Below, one piece after another: positions 53,781 through 64,000 of a stretch of DNA of 64,000 nt. The notes below the pieces were generated by a model. That model ran no database searches. It worked only from the letters and a program-made list of their open reading frames with translations, and was not told the DNA's origin. The first letter of the stretch is position 1. Each line of letters begins with the position of its first letter. The translations under genes were made by a program, and so were the position numbers. This DNA comes from Mauremys mutica (taxonomy: Eukaryota > Chordata > Testudines > Geoemydidae): NCBI RefSeq assembly GCF_020497125.1, contig NC_059079.1, forward strand, positions 10,683,553-10,747,552, given 5' to 3'.

Positions 53781-56700
53781 GTAGGGCCGGCCGGGGGAGA
53801 GGCGGCGCCCCAGCCTGCCCGGTGCTGGGGTTTCGGGGGCCGAGGGGGGAGGCTGCCGGGCCCGTCCGCATCCCCGAGCCCAAGCACTGGTGGGGGCCCT
53901 TGCGCGGTGTCGGCACCTGGGCCCCTGATGTGGTCGCAGGCGGCGACCAGGCTGGCAGAATCCTTCCGCTTACCAGCAACTGAGTCCTCCCATCTCCCTC
54001 TGCTGTGGTGAGGACCCAGAGGCCTATTTCTTCTCCCCGTCCCCCGGGCAGCGTGAGTCCCCCCCAAATCCTCCACCTATGCCAGGGGTAGGCAACCTAT
54101 GGCATGTGTGCCAAAGGTGGCACTCGGGGTGATTTTCAGTGGCACTCACGCTGCCTGGATCCTGGCCACTGGTCCGGGGGGCTCTGCATTTTAATTTAAT
54201 TTTAAATGAAGCTTCTTAAACATTTTAAAAACATACAATAGTTTAGTATCAGAGGGGTCGCCGTGGATCTGTAAAAGGCGACAAAGAGTCCTGTGGCACC
54301 TTATAGACTAACAGACGTTTTGGAGCATGAGCTTTCGTGGCTGAATACTCACTTCGTCAGATGCATGTTGTGAGTATTCACCCACGGAAGCTTATGCTCC
54401 AAAATGTCTGTTAGTCTATAAGGTGCCCCAGGACTCTTTGCTGCTTTTAACAATAGTTTAGTTATACATTATAGACTTTCAGAAAGAGACCTTCTAAAAA
54501 CATTAAAATGTATTACCGGCACACAAAACCTTAAATTAGAGTGAATAAATGAAGACTCGGCACAGCACTTCTGAAAGGTTGCCAACCCCTGACCTATGCT
54601 CTGCCTCAAGCCCCCCTAGTGCCACAGATGTGGTGATAATATTAATTAAGAGCTGACAATGTGCTTAGCTCTAGTTTAAAGCCTATAAGCTTTTGATGGT
54701 TCAGCTGTTTCCTTTCATAACCCCCTGCTCTAGCTGAGCTGGTGGTGGATAAAGCCATGGAGCTGAGATATGTTGGTGGCGTTTATGGTGGAAACATCAA
54801 GCCTACACCATTCCTCTGCTTGACCCTGAAAATGCTGCAGATCCAGCCTGAAAAGGACATTATTGTTGAGTTTATAAAGAACGAGGATTTCAAGTAAGCA
54901 AATATTGTTTTTCCTTTAGCTGTCATATCAGAGACACAAACTCAAACCAAACAGAAAAGTATGGGTAATATAGATAAAGTGGCCTGGAGTGCCAGGCTTG
55001 GCTGCAGTAGGGAGCCAGTTGATAGTCTTTCTTCCATGCACTGTTCATTGTAGAGTCCTCTTGACAAATCATGCATTTCTCCATGACTGCTCTCAAAAAA
55101 TGTGCTCCATACCATGCAAGTTTCCCTGTCATAACTACTCATCTCAGTGTCAAATCCTTTCTACCATTACACCCACTTGTGTTTAAGGTGATCATATTCA
55201 CCTGATTCGTCTAGCATAGTGATATTCAGACCACTATTTCAGGAGCCAAATTAGTGATCAGCATTACCTAAAAGAGCCACAGTAGTGTGAATTCATTGTT
55301 TCATTTACTACAGTATATATATTCATATTTAAACGATATGACAGGAAATATTTAATGTATATATGCTCACAGTAAGTATTATTATTTTATCAACTAGAAT
55401 TGGTTAATATAGTAAAAACATCCTGATTAATAATTTAATCAATTTTAATATCATGTGCTGCAAAGAGCCATAGGAGACACATTGAAGAAGACTCAGTCTG
55501 AGTAATACTGGTTTAGCATTTTCTTCAGCTGTGAGACTGATAATGCAGTCCCTGCATGTGCAAAAGCCACATAGGGGCTTGCAGGATTGGATACGAAATG
55601 AGAAAAATTGAGCAGTCTCCCATATTGTGTTTGTTGTACTAAATCAGCCTTCCTCTGAGAGAGACTTAGAGTTTTAAATTATTTATCTGTGCAGAATGGT
55701 CAGATTTGTAAACTACTATGTGACATTTTGTGTTCCAGATATGTCAGAATGCTTGGAGCATTGTATATGAGATTGACGGGCACTGCCATTGACTGCTACA
55801 AGTACCTTGAACCACTGTACAATGACTACCGAAAAATTAAAAGTCAAAACAGAAATGGGGGTATGTAACCAGCGTTAAAAGGCAGTCCATGCTGCAGTCT
55901 GCAATGCTAACTGTATACTTTATCAACATAGGCTAAAGTATGTGGGGGAAGAGTATCTATTTGCTATATTGCTTTTGTATTATTCACTGATCACTGCTGT
56001 TCATTCACTGATCCTGGACCTGCTACATTGCCTAAGCAGTATTAAATCAGCTGCCTTGATTCTGTGTACTTAGCTTCAACTTGTTTGTTTACAACAGTGG
56101 AATTGATTTTTCAGGTGACAAAGGAAGAGAGAGGGATAGCTCAGTGGTTTGAGCATTGGCCCTGCTAAACCCAGGGTTGTGAGTTCAGTACTTGAGGAGG
56201 CAACTTAGGGATCTGGGGCAAAATCAGTAATTGGTCCGGCTAGTGAAGGCAGGGGGCTGGACTCGATGGCCTTTTAGGATCCTTTCCAGTTCTATGAGAT
56301 AGGTATATCTCTGTAGAGAGAGAGAGAAGTATGATCAGAGCACAGAATTGGACCTCAGGAACTTTTGAATTTTAGCTCTGCCATGATCTCCTTATCTGTA
56401 AAATAGTTTTAATAATCTTCCCAGCACCTGGGACTTTGAGGATTAGTTTTATACAGCACTTTGCATGGAATGACTCACAATTGTTAAATATTAGTAACTA
56501 GAGTAAAGGTGACTGCTCTAAATACTAAGTATTTTTCTTCCAGAATTTGAGCTGATGCATGTGGATGAGTTTATTGATGAACTCCTCCACAGTGAACGTG
56601 TATGTGATATCATTTTGCCTCGATTGCAGGTATGTAGGCTGCTAATCAATGCCTTGTTAATGATAGCACATTAGGAGCTTTCTAAATTACCAGTTTAAGG

Positions 56701-58750
56701 GCTTGTCAAGTGCAAAGTCAGTCTGATTTTGATGTACTGTATATTCATATTTGGATTATATAAGGTGAAAAGTTGGTGTTTCTCTTAGAAACGTTATGTT
56801 CTGGAAGAAGCTGAACAACTGGAGACTCGGGTTAGTGCTTTAGAAGAAGATATGGATGATGTAGAGTCCAGTGAGGAGGAGGAGGAGGAAGATGAGAAGG
56901 TTTGTGAATTATCCTATGGTTTGTATTATTTTTAGAGAGATTTACTTTTGATGCTGAAATCTTATGCAATAAAGTTCTCTCAGATGATTCTAACTGATGT
57001 GGGGAGGCCTGACCTTTACCTGTAGCCCTCACAAGAGTGGAGAAGAAATCTTCATGTACTATGCCAATGGAAATTTTCTTGGTCATATAATAGCAGCAAA
57101 ATACTCTGTTCTTCAGGATTATTCTTTGCTGAACTCTATTAACTTGAATCTACTCTTTCCTATTTAAATGGATTCCTATTAAAAATTATCAGCTTATGAT
57201 CAGATTTTTTTAGTTTGTCCATTTTTTTTAATGTGTTTTTTGGAGGGTAAGGGAGAAGCAAGAGATGGGTTGCCTTAATTTCAATGTATTTGTATACCAC
57301 ACAATCATCAAAGCCAGGCAGTTTCATTTTATTTAAAGTACTTAGTCTGAATAGAAGTTACTGATCTTTTGAATGGTTGTGTGGGTATCCTGGTTCATAA
57401 CTAATATGAAGGTCAGGGGAGTCTTACAAAATTGTATATTTTTGCAATGCTTTCAGCTGGAGAGGGCACCTTCCCCTGATCATCGCAGAAGAGGCTACAG
57501 AGACCTAGATAAACCCCGCAGATCTCCAGCTCTGCGATACAGGAGGAGTCGAAGCAGGTCTCCAAGAAGGTGATGTATTTAAAAGATCATCTTTTGTTGT
57601 AACACAGTTTCACCCAAAATAATATTTATCTGGTGATGTTTGCAAAGTATTAAAACTAATGTTAGTTAGTTGTGTGAATGCTTCACCAAAGTTCTAAAAT
57701 ATCCTCCACTCTATTTTTTTCTTTTTTAATTCACAGGCGAAGCAGATCTCCAAAGAGGAGAAGGTAGGAGAGTTATTGCTTTTAAAATTGCATTATAAAA
57801 ATTGTTTAAAAATCAGTTGTCTAACAGTCTTCTTCCTACTAGCCCCTCACCACGTCGGGAGAGACATCGCAGCAAAAGCCCAAGGCGACACCGGAGCAGG
57901 TCCAGGGAGAGGCGCCACAGATCAAGATCTAAATCTCCAGGTACTCTAGTGCTTCTTATTGGTGACTTATGGCACCGGTGTCAGCAATGCACCTAGTGGG
58001 GGAAATATCTAGTTCCTGCTGTCAGTTACTATATATGTTTAGCTTATAAAATGGCTAAAGTTGTATAGTTACATTTTGAAAATTGGTTTAATATGTGAGA
58101 CTGGAATGTACATTTATTTTTCAAATATCTCTAGCAATAACTCAGTATTTATGAAGAAATTTTAGTTAACTGCCTACTGAGGACAAGTGTTCAGCTGTTC
58201 TTTGACATTCCATATAGGGCATTGACACAGTCTGCCTTAATGGAAGTGGAGAATAATCACGTGAGATTGTTCTGCTCATGATTATCACACAAAAGTAATT
58301 TACCTTTTATCTCAACAGGGCATCATCGTAGCCACCGACACAGAAGCCATTCTAAGTCACCTGAAAGGTATAGGCCAGCTGTCTTATTTCTTAAAGATGT
58401 CCGTTCATGTTGAAAGTGTCCCTGCAAACAAATACAGGGGCTTCTTTCTTTACAATGGACCTGAATTTTGAGATTTTTCACACCACTTAGGTGGTATCAA
58501 AAGTCAGTACCCCCCATTCTCCTATCGTTGGTCTTTTAAAGCCAAGACCGCTTGTGGGGCAGCTTTCTATATTAGCATGGAGTGATGCATCCTCACTGCC
58601 AGCACTGGAATTACTGTCATGTTTGTCCTCCATAAAGCAATGTACAATTTCCATTGTTTCAGATTATCTTGAACACATAATGACAAGTAATTTTGTTGCT
58701 GTTTCAGATCTAAGAAAAGCCATAAGAAGAGCCGTCGAGGGAATGAATAA
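53651..58750 (+). CDS. PRPF38A: PRPF38A, pre-mRNA-splicing factor 38A (complete, 10 coding exons)
   Basis: A U4/U6.U5 tri-snRNP associated protein of the spliceosomal B complex, needed for activation; nuclear. Ten exons join to 939 nt, 312 residues plus stop, the human length. Residues about 1-178 form the PRP38 fold (MANRTVKDAHSIHGTNPQYL, VGGVYGGNIKPTPF, YMRLTGTAIDCYKYLEPLYN, FIDELLHSERVCDIILPRLQ). An acidic coiled stretch with six glutamates follows (about 192-217). The tail (about 218-312) is RS-rich (RSRSRSPRR, HRSKSPRRHRSRSR, HHRSHRHRSHSKSPE) and ends KKSRRGNE. Only conservative differences from human were seen (such as F to Y in ELRYVGG). The gene is divergent from ORC1, with ordinary GT-AG introns. 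Confidence 0.97.
54083..54591. mobile_element. hAT MITE, copy 3, with an inserted SINE-like hairpin; perfect 8-bp duplication
   Basis: Ends CAGGGGTAGGCAACCTATGG and GAAAGGTTGCCAACCCCTG plus G, flanked by ACCTATGC (54075-54082, 54592-54599). Interrupted at 54247-54449. Lies in PRPF38A intron 1. Confidence 0.92.
54247..54449. repeat. Inverted-duplicate SINE-like insertion (long hairpin)
   Basis: Starts TATCAGAGGGGTCGCCGTGG and is flanked by a 12-bp duplication ACAATAGTTTAG (54235-54246, 54450-54461), indicating retroposition. Arms 54271-54351 and 54371-54449 are inverted copies (CACCTTATAGACTAACAGAC / GTCTGTTAGTCTATAAGGTG) separated by a 19-nt loop. Confidence 0.88.
54734..54893 (+). CDS. PRPF38A: PRPF38A exon 2
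   Basis: Acceptor TGCTCTAG; encodes ELVVDKAMELRYVGGVYGGN, IKPTPFLCLTLKMLQIQPEK, DIIVEFIKNEDF; donor CAA|GTAAGC. Confidence 0.97.
55739..55860 (+). CDS. PRPF38A: PRPF38A exon 3
   Basis: Acceptor TGTTCCAG; encodes YVRMLGALYMRLTGTAIDCY, KYLEPLYNDYRKIKSQNRNG; donor GGGG|GTATGT. Confidence 0.97.
56131..56313 (+). repeat. Cry SINE
   Basis: GAGGGATAGCTCAGTGGTTT (A-box region), GGTTGTGAGTTCAGTACTTG (B-box region), TCTGGGGCAAAATCAGTAAT core, GAGATAGGTATATCTC tail. In PRPF38A intron 3. Confidence 0.9.
56544..56629 (+). CDS. PRPF38A: PRPF38A exon 4
   Basis: Encodes FELMHVDEFIDELLHSERVC and DIILPRLQ, end of the PRP38 fold; donor CAG|GTATGT. Confidence 0.97.
56789..56899 (+). CDS. PRPF38A: PRPF38A exon 5 (acidic segment)
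   Basis: 37 codons: KRYVLEEAEQLETRVSALEE, DMDDVESS, six E, DEK. Donor AAG|GTTTGT. Confidence 0.95.
57457..57569 (+). CDS. PRPF38A: PRPF38A exon 6
   Basis: Encodes LERAPSPDHRRRGYRDLDKP, RRSPALRYRRSRSRSPR plus 2 nt; start of the RS tail. Confidence 0.95.
57737..57763 (+). CDS. PRPF38A: PRPF38A exon 7 (27-nt microexon)
   Basis: A nine-codon-equivalent microexon encoding the middle of RRSRSPKRRS, flanked by acceptor ATTCACAG and donor AAG|GTAGGA. Needed to keep the human-like RS tail. Confidence 0.93.
57843..57940 (+). CDS. PRPF38A: PRPF38A exon 8
   Basis: Encodes PSPRRERHRSKSPRRHRSRS, RERRHRSRSKSP; acceptor CTACTAG, donor CCAG|GTACTC. Confidence 0.95.
58319..58367 (+). CDS. PRPF38A: PRPF38A exon 9
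   Basis: 49 nt encoding HHRSHRHRSHSKSPE with split codons at both ends; acceptor CTCAACAG, donor AAG|GTATAG. Confidence 0.95.
58708..58750 (+). CDS. PRPF38A: PRPF38A exon 10 (stop)
   Basis: Encodes SKKSHKKSRRGNE then TAA at 58748-58750, identical to the mammalian C-terminus. Confidence 0.96.
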
Positions 58751-59095
58751 TGGACTAAATCCACTAGGCGGTTTAGGGTCTTTGAACCATAATCTGTTTG
58801 TAGATAGCGACCTATTTACATTATGGAACAGCAGGATATGTGCTGGCTGCTTTGGCAGTCAGATTTTTTTTAAATCCTCCTTCTCTCCCCCTCCTTGTAC
58901 AAGAAAACTGTTTTTGTTTTTTTTTGTAAGTAAGGCAGAGAAACTTGTAATGTACACTATCTTCCTAGTAGAAAGTATTTCTTAGTAGGGGGATGGTTGC
59001 TGGTTTTTAAATGGCTTTCTTGAAAGCCAGTGTAAAATAGCGTAAGAGCAAGATTGAGTTGTTTAAAATACTTTGTACAATTTTTTTAAATTGTT

Positions 59096-59101
59096 ATTAA
59101 A
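59096..59101 (+). terminator. Candidate PRPF38A polyadenylation signal (ATTAAA)
   Basis: ATTAAA about 350 nt after the stop, followed by a T/G-containing stretch (GCTCTTGTTCC). More distal sites are possible. Confidence 0.45.
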
Positions 59102-59325
59102 TGCTCTTGTTCCTAACCACTTGCTGTTCCTACATTACTTTGTTTGCATGCGTTTACGCAAATACTGCCAAATGAATTGAAAGAACGTTTCTATAAATAT
59201 TTTTGTTATAGTATTAATCAGCTATTTGGTAAAAGTTTGTCTCATGAAGGACAATCAGATGTGTAGCAATGCTACTTGTTTTTATATTACGTTTGTGGTG
59301 ATAGTATGTCTGTATGTGTTGTAAG

Positions 59326-59605
59326 CAAATCTGACGAAGTGGGTATTCACCCACGAAAGCTCATGCTCCAAGATGTCTGTTTATAAGGTGCCACAGGACT
59401 CTTTGCTGCTTTTACAGATCCAGATTAACACGGCTACCCCTCTGATAAATGTGTATTCAGTGTTGAATGTAACAGGCAGGTGGAGTCAAAGCAGCTGCAG
59501 CATAGAAAGTGCGGAGCTCAGAGTTGCAACCCTCAACTCTTATTTACTAAGAATACATCTGTTAGTCTATAAGGTGCCACAGGACTCTTTGCTGCTTTTA
59601 AGAAA
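59326..59605 (-). repeat. Two fragments of the same SINE-like family
   Basis: 59331-59450 reads ACGAAGTGGGTATTCACCCA...ATCCAGATTAACACGGCTAC, an inverted full unit. 59548-59602 repeats CTGTTAGTCTATAAGGTGCC...TGCTGCTTTTA. Just downstream of the PRPF38A 3' end. Confidence 0.8.
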
Positions 59606-59694
59606 TTCTAGTTGTTAAAAACCTCTCAGTGCTTTAGCCTAACAAATCACATTGCTTTTTTTTATCCGTAAACCATTTTTATTGTATTTTTATG

Positions 59695-59853
59695 GAGGGA
59701 GGGATAGCTCAGTGGTTTGAGCATTGGCCTGCTAAACCCAGGGTTGTGAGTTCAGTCCTTGAGGGGATCATTTAGGGATCGGGGGCAAAATCAGTACTTG
59801 GTCCTGCTAGTGAAGGCAGGGTCCCTTCCAGTTCTGAGATAGGTATATCTCAA
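59695..59853 (+). repeat. Cry SINE, internally shortened
   Basis: GGGATAGCTCAGTGGTTTGA...GGTTGTGAGTTCAGTCCTTG...GATAGGTATATCTC followed by an AT-rich TTATTATT tail. Part of the core (the GGCTGGACTCGATGG segment present at 56256) is missing. Confidence 0.88.
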
Positions 59854-59859
59854 TTTATT

Positions 59860-61200
59860 ATTTTATTATTATTAAAACACATTGTATTGTGGATTTATTT
59901 AAACAGCTAGTACACTTCTAATACTAGCTTCCAGCTCACAAAATTGGGCAATGGTTAGATCAAATAGGCAACTCAGTCTAATGTAGTAATTGACAACAGT
60001 TATGTGCATAAACTGTTCATATCATTTGGATCAAAGTTTAGAGAAACAGTTTCAGGTGTGTAGTTGTAGGAGTATACAGTCCTTTCTCCCACTGATAATC
60101 TGAGTGTCACAAAGTTTTTAGGTAGAATAATTTGAAGCTCATGACTAGTAACTGAAGTCTTAGTTGTCATTTATTTGGTATGCTACTGTCACATTCAGCA
60201 TGACTAGGAGGAAAAGCTTCACTGCATGAGCAGTCCTTTATTCTTCCTCAGTGTGTCTATTTTTCCTTTTATACTTTATTCCCTGTGGCAACTCCCTAGC
60301 TCTGCACTAAAATTATCAGTAATTAAGTAGCTAATGTTTATATTATGAGCCCTCTGCTTAAGAATTAACACCTAATGAAATGGAGGGTTGTGGGTGCACT
60401 CACTGGTAGAGCCATTGTTTCCGACGGTCCGTGTGCAGACTCAGGAAGAAAACACTGCATCAGTTCCTAGTGTTTACATTTTGGAAGGTTTTTTCATAAC
60501 CATGAAGCTTACAGCAATTAACAAAAGCATAGACTCTGAAGCAATTGCATCAGCCATGTAGGCCACAACTGCACAAAACAGGATGGGTTGACCCCCCTGA
60601 CCTTTGCATACTTAAGCTGTATCTTAACTGCAGTTAAGATGGGCTCTTGTTTCTAATTCTTCTCCCTTCCATACACAAAAACCTCTCAGCTGAGTTTGGT
60701 GGTGGTTTCAATCCTAGTTAGTTGGCTCACCCAGGGCTATAGGCTAATGCCTGCATCAGGCTTTTGCTTGGACTAGTAATCCACACAAGGCAGTGAGGAC
60801 ACAGGTTAAACTTGTCAAGTGTTGATAAAGTATGTTTGATTAAACAGCAGAGGTCACTCAAAACAATGCAGGTACCTTTTGGAACAGTGAAATCCACAAT
60901 AAATGAAGCAAATAAAAATTAAACTATGGCTGGTAAGAAATCAACAAATTCCATGAAAAGTTATGTATAACAAAGGTAAGACATGAGGAGGGAGACTATC
61001 GAAGGTACAGGTGCAGAGTTACATGAGACTGCTAGACTATCAAAATTACAAGTGCAGTCAAGGATAAGGCTCATTACAGAGGAGATAAATAATTACTTTA
61101 CATTGCAGATGACAGTGGAGAGAAACTCTTCAGATAAAAGTTTCACCAGAGATTGAAGCATAAAGTAGTAGTACTGAAACAAGCTGATAAATTAAATAGC
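59860..61200. other. Intergenic, nothing recognised
   Basis: Downstream of PRPF38A. No exon of the next syntenic gene was identified. Confidence 0.5.
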
Positions 61201-61469
61201 AACAAATCATTAAGCCCTTGAGTGATCAGTCCCAGTGAAGTGGCTGAGCTGCTAATAAATATGCACTCATTCAAATCATTGACTGGAGGGCAGTGCCTGT
61301 TCTGCTTAAAAACACTCTAGCAACTAAAATAAAAACGCTTTAGGGGTCACCTTACAGACCACTGAGCCTTATATCAGTAGCAAGGGAGGTAGTTACTACT
61401 CAGTGCACAACAGTGTTCAAACACAAAAAATATTGATGTATGAAGGACTGAAACATGAGAATATGCCGT

Positions 61470-62020
61470 GTAAATCGACAGAGCATCTTCACTAGGAATG
61501 CTGGGTTCAGGTTTGGTCACTCTGTCTTAAAAACAATATAGGAGGAGATATAACAAGTAAGAGTCATATAAGGGCCATAAAAATATTCCTCTGAACTGAA
61601 ATTGAAAAGACGAGGACTGGTAAATCAAATGTTGTTTATTGTCTAGTTTTACAAGAATAAGGGTTTATCCAATGAAACTAAACAGCAATGCATTTTAAAC
61701 TGAAAGGATTTTTTTTAAACAACTGCAACAAAGTGTCAAAGTCTAAGAGCTTAGCAGAATTCAGAAGGGTTTTATATGATTAATGAGAATACCCATTGTT
61801 AGAGAGGATTTTTTAAAAAAAGATGCTTGTTTCAGGGCATAAGTCTGTCGCTAATAGAAGGAGGAAGAAACTTCCATTGAGGCCAGGTTATTCCATAATA
61901 GTCTTAGAGATTCTGGCACCTTTTTCTGAAGCATCTGTTACTAGCTACATTTGGAGATGAGATATTGGACTAGGTGGACTCTTGGCATGATTCAGTGGGG
62001 GCAATTTCTATGTTTCTAGC
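61470..62020 (+). repeat. Old CR1 LINE 3' fragment
   Basis: AATGCTGGGTTCAGGTTTGG, CTGTCTTAAAAACAATATAG, and the 3' end GGACTAGGTGGACTCTTGGC...CAATTTCTATGTTTCT, in CR1 order on the plus strand. Confidence 0.6.
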
Positions 62021-62639
62021 AGCCTCTACCTCATTAACTATCAGCAGGAAGAGGGGAGTGAGTAAGCCCATAGCTGTTTAATACATCTGAATGAGAACAA
62101 CTGTACTGTCAACATTTCTGTTCATCTTTAATAAGAGGCCAGCAACTAAAAAGCTCAATGAGCAAGCTGTTCCAAAGCCAAGGGGGCAAGAGCTGAAACA
62201 TTAGCTTAGACCTACCTTAAAAACAAAAATTCAGAGGAAAGATGTGCGATTTTCATCATTTAAAATGTGTTCTATGCTCTTATAAATAAACATGGCTATA
62301 AAATTAATACATTGGATCAACTGGTTAGTATCAGTTAATGAGGTGAGCTAGGGTTACCCAAAAGATCCCTATATAGAAAAAAGTCTCAATCTTCTTGGGC
62401 AAAAGCCTGTGGAATAGATGGGGCTTAAAATGTACCCTGAGGTCCACAAATACAGACTTTGTTGGACCAGGGACAAGTGAATTCCAGAATGAGAGGCCCC
62501 TCACTGAGCATCCTGTCATTTAAATCTAGAAACTGTCAGCCCAAGCAAATCTCAAGTGTTGGCAAGAGGGAGTCTAAAGAATAGTCAGAAAGAGACTGAT
62601 CGATCCAAATCAACATCCTGCATTGGAATCAGACGCAAA

Positions 62640-63100
62640 CTGGAAGCCACAGTAGACAAGTATGCAGCCAGGCTGCTCCTTGTTTGAAACCGCCACCACC
62701 AGCAAATTGAGCAGCAATGTTATGCACTAGCTGAAGCTTCCACGTTGTCTTCAGTTACAGCCACAAGTAGAACATGTGGCCATAATTGATGATGGAGGCA
62801 ACAAATACATCACTAACTGTAACAAGCTCACTCACCAAATGCAGATGGAAAACACTACTTTGTCTAAAACCAGCTGGGGATCCAATAGGCTCCCCTGGTT
62901 TGCATCCCCTATTAACAAGCAGAAGCAAGTGTCCTCTGGAGGCTTCCCCATGCTTACTATGATCGACTCTTGTCTCATCCAAATTGAATTTCAGGCATTT
63001 AATCCCCACCCAGGCCCCATTCCTAGTCAGATACAGATGAAGAGTTTGAGTATCATCAGTGAACTGAGCCTTTATTCTAATCGGTCCACACATCGTAATA
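62640..63100 (-). repeat. L3/CR1-clade LINE reverse-transcriptase relic
   Basis: The minus-strand frame reads FTDDTQTLHLYLT (from the YADDTQLY motif), then WVGIKCLKFNLDETRVDHS (from LKLNPDKTE) and, in another frame, SLLDPQLVLDK (from GVLLDPxLxLxxQ). Frames shift, so this is a fossil. Confidence 0.7.
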
Positions 63101-64000
63101 CTGAATTTGTTACAAATCCCAAGACAAACTAACAGCCTACATACATAACATTAAGCCCCTCTCATGACAGTCATCCTTTTCATCTCATGCCCTATCCCTT
63201 TGCTATCACTTGTTATAGATGTGTGGACCGGTCATATTGTCTGTGACTCACTCGTGCCTTCAGTGCTATATACAAAATGGTGAGGGCACCATCTCTTCAT
63301 CCTCCTTCCAACTACATTAGTGACCAACCCTAAACAGGAGCAGAGGACAACAGAACTTTCCCACAAAAGAGAGCTCTTTGTGCTGCAGGCTCAACTCAGA
63401 GAACGGAGATCCTGTCAAGCACTACACCGCCTGTGCCAGTTGGGGCACCCCCTCAGTGATACCTCATGGTCAACACACTCAAAAGGAGCTAATTTTTAAA
63501 AGAATGTCTACTACATCTGTCAGTCGTTCCCTTCAATTTTTTAATCATATGAAACTATGGCTCTTTGGGAGACTGGTGAGCTCCACGTCCCAAAACTTTC
63601 TCAAGGCCAAGAGCAGAATTAGTGCAGTTGTTGGTCATGTAGGGAACAATAATCTCTTTGGAAGGAATTTTTTCCACTCCAAAAGAATATCTTGTGATGA
63701 AAATTTTTCTAAATTTAATAGATTGATCCTAATCTGCTACTATAATATGGAAAAAGACATTCAGCCCATGGCATGCTAAAGACATAAGACTGAAAGCAAT
63801 AGCACAACCAGCCTTTAACATGTTGGATAAAGTCAGACAATAGCTGACAGAGCTAAGTAAATTCAGAATGGAGTTTTAAGACTGCTACACAACAAAGTGG
63901 CTATGCTATCAAATCAGCTGTTTGGGTCAGATTGTCCTAAGGAAGCCAAACTAAAGATTAAAAATTAGCAATAAGAAATCACCTCCCTCTTTGAAAGGCA

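Larger units (their letters stand above)
53040..53960. promoter_or_regulatory. Bidirectional CpG-island promoter of ORC1 (-) and PRPF38A (+)
   Basis: A dense CpG stretch holding the ORC1 noncoding exon 1 (donor GCAG|GTGAGG at 53309/53308 on the minus strand) and PRPF38A exon 1. The PRPF38A start codon and the ORC1 exon 1 donor are only about 340 bp apart. Contains E2F, YY1, ETS and GC-box motifs, no TATA box. Confidence 0.88.

Noticed and set aside
53378..54076. 232-residue minus-strand open frame over the shared promoter
   Set aside because: Antisense to PRPF38A exon 1 in a CpG island; no ORC1 residues and no conserved motif.
63378..63779. 133-residue plus-strand frame near the right edge
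   Set aside because: No recognisable family and it lies beside LINE debris; could not be supported as an exon of the next syntenic gene.

Overview
The window is vertebrate nuclear DNA. The repeats point to a cryptodiran turtle: tRNA-Lys-derived Cry SINEs, CR1 LINE fragments, many short PIF/Harbinger and hAT DNA transposons, and old MIR pieces. There are no bacterial-style genes. The coding sequence is split into small exons with ordinary GT-AG junctions.

Three conserved genes lie in the order known from human 1p32 (CC2D1B - ORC1 - PRPF38A). (1) CC2D1B, minus strand: five N-terminal coding exons between 16,589 and 1,199 encode residues 1-190. The rest of the gene runs off the left edge. Its GC-rich promoter is at about 17.4-17.85 kb and is preceded by a decayed minisatellite and a ~52-bp minisatellite. 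(2) ORC1, minus strand: all 17 coding exons lie between 48,625 and 21,506, with every phase matching, and give an 894-residue protein plus stop. A noncoding first exon lies about 4.7 kb further upstream in the CpG island at ~53.3 kb. (3) PRPF38A, plus strand: ten coding exons between 53,651 and 58,750 give 312 residues, the length of the human protein.

ORC1 and PRPF38A are divergently transcribed from one CpG island (~53.05-53.95 kb). It carries a perfect palindrome-like E2F site next to the ORC1 first exon, two YY1-type motifs in opposite orientation, and an ETS motif on the PRPF38A side. This suits a cell-cycle gene paired with a housekeeping splicing gene. CC2D1B acts in membrane trafficking and transcription, ORC1 in replication licensing, PRPF38A in spliceosome activation; they share no pathway and are linked only by old synteny.

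Introns and intergenic DNA are mostly transposon-derived. Several elements have clean target-site duplications: three related hAT copies (37.2, 50.65 and 54.08 kb), a 114-bp hAT MITE (26.2 kb), Harbinger MITEs (12.77, 35.75, 39.5, 48.76 kb), a 2.1-kb Harbinger-like element (33.55 kb), a mariner-like element (45.34 kb), and a nested hAT (12.70-14.84 kb) beside a decayed Harbinger transposase (11.5-12.2 kb). CR1/L3 reverse transcriptase relics are at 27.5-28.65 kb and 62.6-63.1 kb, and solo LTRs at 7.57-8.67 and 18.5-19.3 kb. No tRNA, rRNA or CRISPR was seen. The most unusual observations are a transposon holding an inverted 76-bp copy of the DNA next to it (20.55/20.99 kb), substitutions at the H4K20me2-cage positions of the ORC1 BAH domain, and a long near-perfect hairpin inside PRPF38A intron 1.
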